From CAZEMR01 sp964513465 (GTDB taxonomy: Bacteria; Bacteroidota; Ignavibacteria; Kapaibacteriales; UBA2268), in the NCBI GenBank assembly GCA_964513465.1, contig CAZEMR010000109.1, positions 1 to 7,028 on the forward strand: a DNA stretch of 7,028 bases, given 5' to 3'. Shown in pieces: positions 5,891 through 7,028 of this stretch (its first letter is position 1; every line of letters starts with the position of its first letter). Both the position numbers and the translations under genes were made by a program. Under the pieces are notes generated by a model. It was not told where the DNA came from and made no database searches. It saw only the letters and a list, made by a program, of their open reading frames with translations.

Positions 5891-6148
5891 TATGTCGCGC
5901 TCTGCTTTCAGGCGCTTGTTTTCGCGTTAGAGGCGCCGGATATACTCGTTCTTACTTTTCTGGCTGCCGTGACAAGGGAAGGCCTCGGAATGATCCTGTT
6001 TATAGCTGCGCTTCCAGTTATGGAGCGTGTTTTCGGAGACACCAATCTGGCGGGCCACCTCCGAAGTTTTCCTGCCTTCAATAAGAATAAGCTTAACAGC
6101 ATTGATTTTAAATTCTTTAGAGAATGATCTGCAAGAATTCTTTTCCAA
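5852..6148 (-). pseudogene. IS3-family orfA with an internal nonsense codon
   Basis: It encodes the small DNA-binding OrfA of an IS3/IS51-group element. A helix-turn-helix region reads SKEFKINAVKLILIEGRKTS then EVARQIGVSENTLHNWKRSY. The usual leucine-zipper-like end follows, RENKRLKAERDILKKATAFF, then ARE and E with the natural stop at 5852-5854. The total of 98 codons is normal for OrfA. It is broken by a TAA at 5927-5929, where relatives have a sense codon (often Gln or Arg) before RENKRL. The readable start is a TTG at 6146-6148 immediately after an in-frame stop, so the original ATG may also have been lost. Confidence 0.85.
5881..5890 (-). other. Relic programmed -1 frameshift site of the IS3 element
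   Basis: On the minus strand the sequence is TTAAAAAAAG, containing the A-AAA-AAG slippery heptamer used by IS3-family elements to fuse OrfA to OrfB. It falls at the ILKK codons of orfA, and the -1 frame stays open into the orfB N-terminus, exactly as in live elements. Confidence 0.75.
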
Positions 6149-6200
6149 TTAAGACTCCGTTTTTGATAGTAATTTACACAATATTTTATTATCTTAACTC

Positions 6201-6222
6201 ACTGTCTCATTTTTTGGGTGCA
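6201..6222. repeat. Right terminal inverted repeat of the IS3-type remnant
   Basis: Its reverse complement begins TGCACCCAAAAAATGAGAC and ends AGT. It can be aligned with the left end at 5285-5311, and the terminal CA at 6221-6222 fits the IS3 family. It lies about 53 bases upstream of the readable start of orfA, as usual for this family. Confidence 0.55.
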
Positions 6223-6239
6223 GGGAGGTAGTAGGATTA

Positions 6240-6263
6240 TTGGCAAAATTATTATATTGCCAA
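6240..6263. repeat. 7-bp palindrome upstream of the TPR-like gene
   Basis: TTGGCAA (6240-6246) and TTGCCAA (6257-6263) form a perfect inverted repeat with a 10-base gap, 32-55 bases before the ATG at 6295. It could be a dimeric repressor site or a small leader hairpin. The surrounding A+T-rich bases contain no convincing promoter consensus that I can identify. Confidence 0.4.
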
Positions 6264-6294
6264 AAAATATGAAAAATAATAGTTGGATTTAATT

Positions 6295-6888
6295 ATGAGT
6301 ATTCCCAAAACACCAAGAGGGATTCAATCCCGAATCAAAAGGTATGAAGACTTCCTTAAATACGAGAAGAGGACTTTCGGCTTCTATCATGACGGTGGAG
6401 GTGTCAGATATGCTATCGGCCCTTTATATATGCTGATGGGTGATGTAGATGGGGCAGTAAAATCATTTAATCTTTTCAAAAGAAGGTTTCCGAATGATAT
6501 AGGTGACCCGTTTCAGTATATCACATGGGCTTTAGCTTTATATAAAAAAGGACAGAAGAAAAAAGCTGAGACAAAGCTTATGCAAACAATGCTTATGAAT
6601 CTTTATCTCGTTCCTCACATTTTCGGAGAGGATATTGATGAATATAATATCAAGCATTCTTCAAACTGGAATGAAAAGGAAATGATCAATTATTTGCCTG
6701 AAGAATATGCAAACCTTTGGGATGAGGAATCAAAAGAATGGGCAAAATCTGTTTATTATGGAAAGAAAGCTACTGAGATAAGGGAAAAATTCATTGAATT
6801 GGAAACCTTACTAAGTGATGAACCTGTTGGTCCACGAAGGAGTGAATTAGTAAAAGAAATTTCTGCATTAAGCGATACTTTAGAATAA
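6295..6888 (+). CDS. TPR-like protein of unknown function
   Basis: A 197-residue soluble protein with no signal peptide or membrane segment. Residues about 38-65 (RYAIGPLYMLMGDVDGAVKS and following) and 73-100 (FQYITWALALYKKGQKKKAE and following) fit the spacing of two tetratricopeptide-like helical hairpins: a small residue, then GD or KGQ at the turn, then A-x-x-x-F or A-x-x-K-L. About 158-197 is charged and probably helical, possibly a coiled coil. I believe similar hypothetical proteins exist in other bacteria, but I cannot name a function. An in-frame TTG at 6283 would add four residues; the ATG at 6295 is preferred. There is no obvious Shine-Dalgarno. The gene is A+T-rich, like the 3.7-5.2 kb region. 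It converges with the tRNA-Phe gene. Confidence 0.82.
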   Translation: MSIPKTPRGIQSRIKRYEDFLKYEKRTFGFYHDGGGVRYAIGPLYMLMGDVDGAVKSFNLFKRRFPNDIGDPFQYITWALALYKKGQKKKAETKLMQTMLMNLYLVPHIFGEDIDEYNIKHSSNWNEKEMINYLPEEYANLWDEESKEWAKSVYYGKKATEIREKFIELETLLSDEPVGPRRSELVKEISALSDTLE

Positions 6889-6934
6889 AAAATCCAATCC
6901 TGCACAAAAAGCGCACAAATCAAATAAGCCAAAT

Positions 6935-6969
6935 AAAAAAACCGCATAGACGCTAAGTCTTTGCGGTTT
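6935..6969 (-). terminator. Rho-independent terminator of the tRNA-Phe gene
   Basis: AAACCGCA (6939-6946) pairs with TGCGGTTT (6962-6969). After a T-T mismatch, AGAC (6948-6951) pairs with GTCT (6957-6960) around a five-base loop. On the minus strand the stem is followed by a run of T residues (A run 6935-6940 on the plus strand). It ends 5 bases beyond the tRNA 3' end. On the plus strand only three T residues follow, so it serves the TPR-like gene poorly. Confidence 0.82.
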
Positions 6970-6974
6970 CTAAG

Positions 6975-7028
6975 TGGTCAGGGACGGAATCGAACCGCCG
7001 ACACGCGGATTTTCAGTCCACTGCTCTA
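6975..7028 (-). tRNA. tRNA-Phe (GAA), 3' part; 5' end outside the window
   Basis: Read on the minus strand, the anticodon arm is GTGGA-CTGAAAA-TCCGC with anticodon GAA (7012-7014). The T arm is GGCGG-TTCGATT-CCGTC, followed by the acceptor strand CCTGACC and discriminator A at 6975. The next bases are CTT, so CCA is not encoded and must be added after transcription. The visible part starts within the end of the D arm (TAGAGCA), so about 20 bases of the 5' side are cut off by the window edge. Confidence 0.93.

Larger units (their letters stand above)
5285..6222 (-). mobile_element. Mosaic remnant of two IS3-family insertion sequences
   Basis: About 940 bp read on the minus strand. From right to left it holds an orfA with a nonsense codon, the start of orfB in the -1 frame, the DDE-end of orfB in another frame after an internal deletion, and then the C-terminal part of a second, different IS3-family transposase. 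Terminal inverted repeats can be aligned at the two ends. A complete IS3-family element is usually about 1.2-1.5 kb, so several hundred bases are missing. Short flanking target duplications are not evident (bases ATTA left, GGGA right), consistent with recombination or decay after insertion. It cannot encode its own transposase. It separates the RRM terminator from the TPR-like gene without visibly interrupting either. Confidence 0.88.

Noticed and set aside
5373..6084. Plus-strand reading frames at 5373-5570, 5736-5930 and 5794-6084
   Set aside because: They run opposite the minus-strand IS3 transposase remnants, whose translations are clearly recognisable; the plus-strand products are not.
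6283..6294. TTG at 6283 as the start of the TPR-like protein
   Set aside because: A standard ATG lies four codons downstream and there is no ribosome site favouring the TTG.
6935..6969. Terminator for the plus-strand TPR-like gene
   Set aside because: The plus-strand side has only three T residues after the stem, whereas the minus-strand side has a proper T run directly after the tRNA; it was assigned to the tRNA.

Overview
The window looks like a piece of a bacterial chromosome from the Bacteroidota or the wider FCB group. Three things point that way: a TAnnTTTG-type promoter element in front of the menaquinone genes, weak or absent Shine-Dalgarno sequences at several starts, and a short AraC-type regulator with a Cys-x-x-Cys N-terminal domain of a kind I associate with Bacteroidota. 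The tRNA at the right edge also lacks an encoded CCA. The phylum is an inference; nothing here fixes a genus.

Left third (1-3610, G+C-rich, core metabolism): the 3' part of glyA (serine hydroxymethyltransferase) ends at a rho-independent terminator. A tight three-gene operon follows. menG/ubiE (demethylmenaquinone methyltransferase) overlaps menA (DHNA polyprenyltransferase) by 4 bases, and a PchR-like AraC-family regulator follows after only 4 bases. MenA prenylates DHNA to demethylmenaquinone and MenG methylates it, so the pair covers the last two steps of menaquinone synthesis.

Middle (3611-5280, distinctly A+T-rich): a small two-helix membrane protein of unknown function, an AraC-type regulator with an MxCxxC (heavy-metal-associated-like) N-terminal domain, and a single-RRM RNA-binding protein with its own strong terminator. 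An exact 18-bp direct repeat with a 21-bp period lies between the regulator and the RRM gene. That is the geometry expected of an AraC-family operator, and it is the most interesting signal in the window.

Right third (5285-6222): a dead mosaic of two different IS3-family elements, read on the minus strand. One contributes orfA with its -1 frameshift site, the start of orfB and the end of orfB, with the middle of orfB deleted. The other contributes only the transposase C-terminus. Imperfect terminal inverted repeats bound the block.

To its right are a small TPR-like protein of unknown function (6295-6888) and, converging on it from the minus strand, a truncated tRNA-Phe(GAA) with its terminator.
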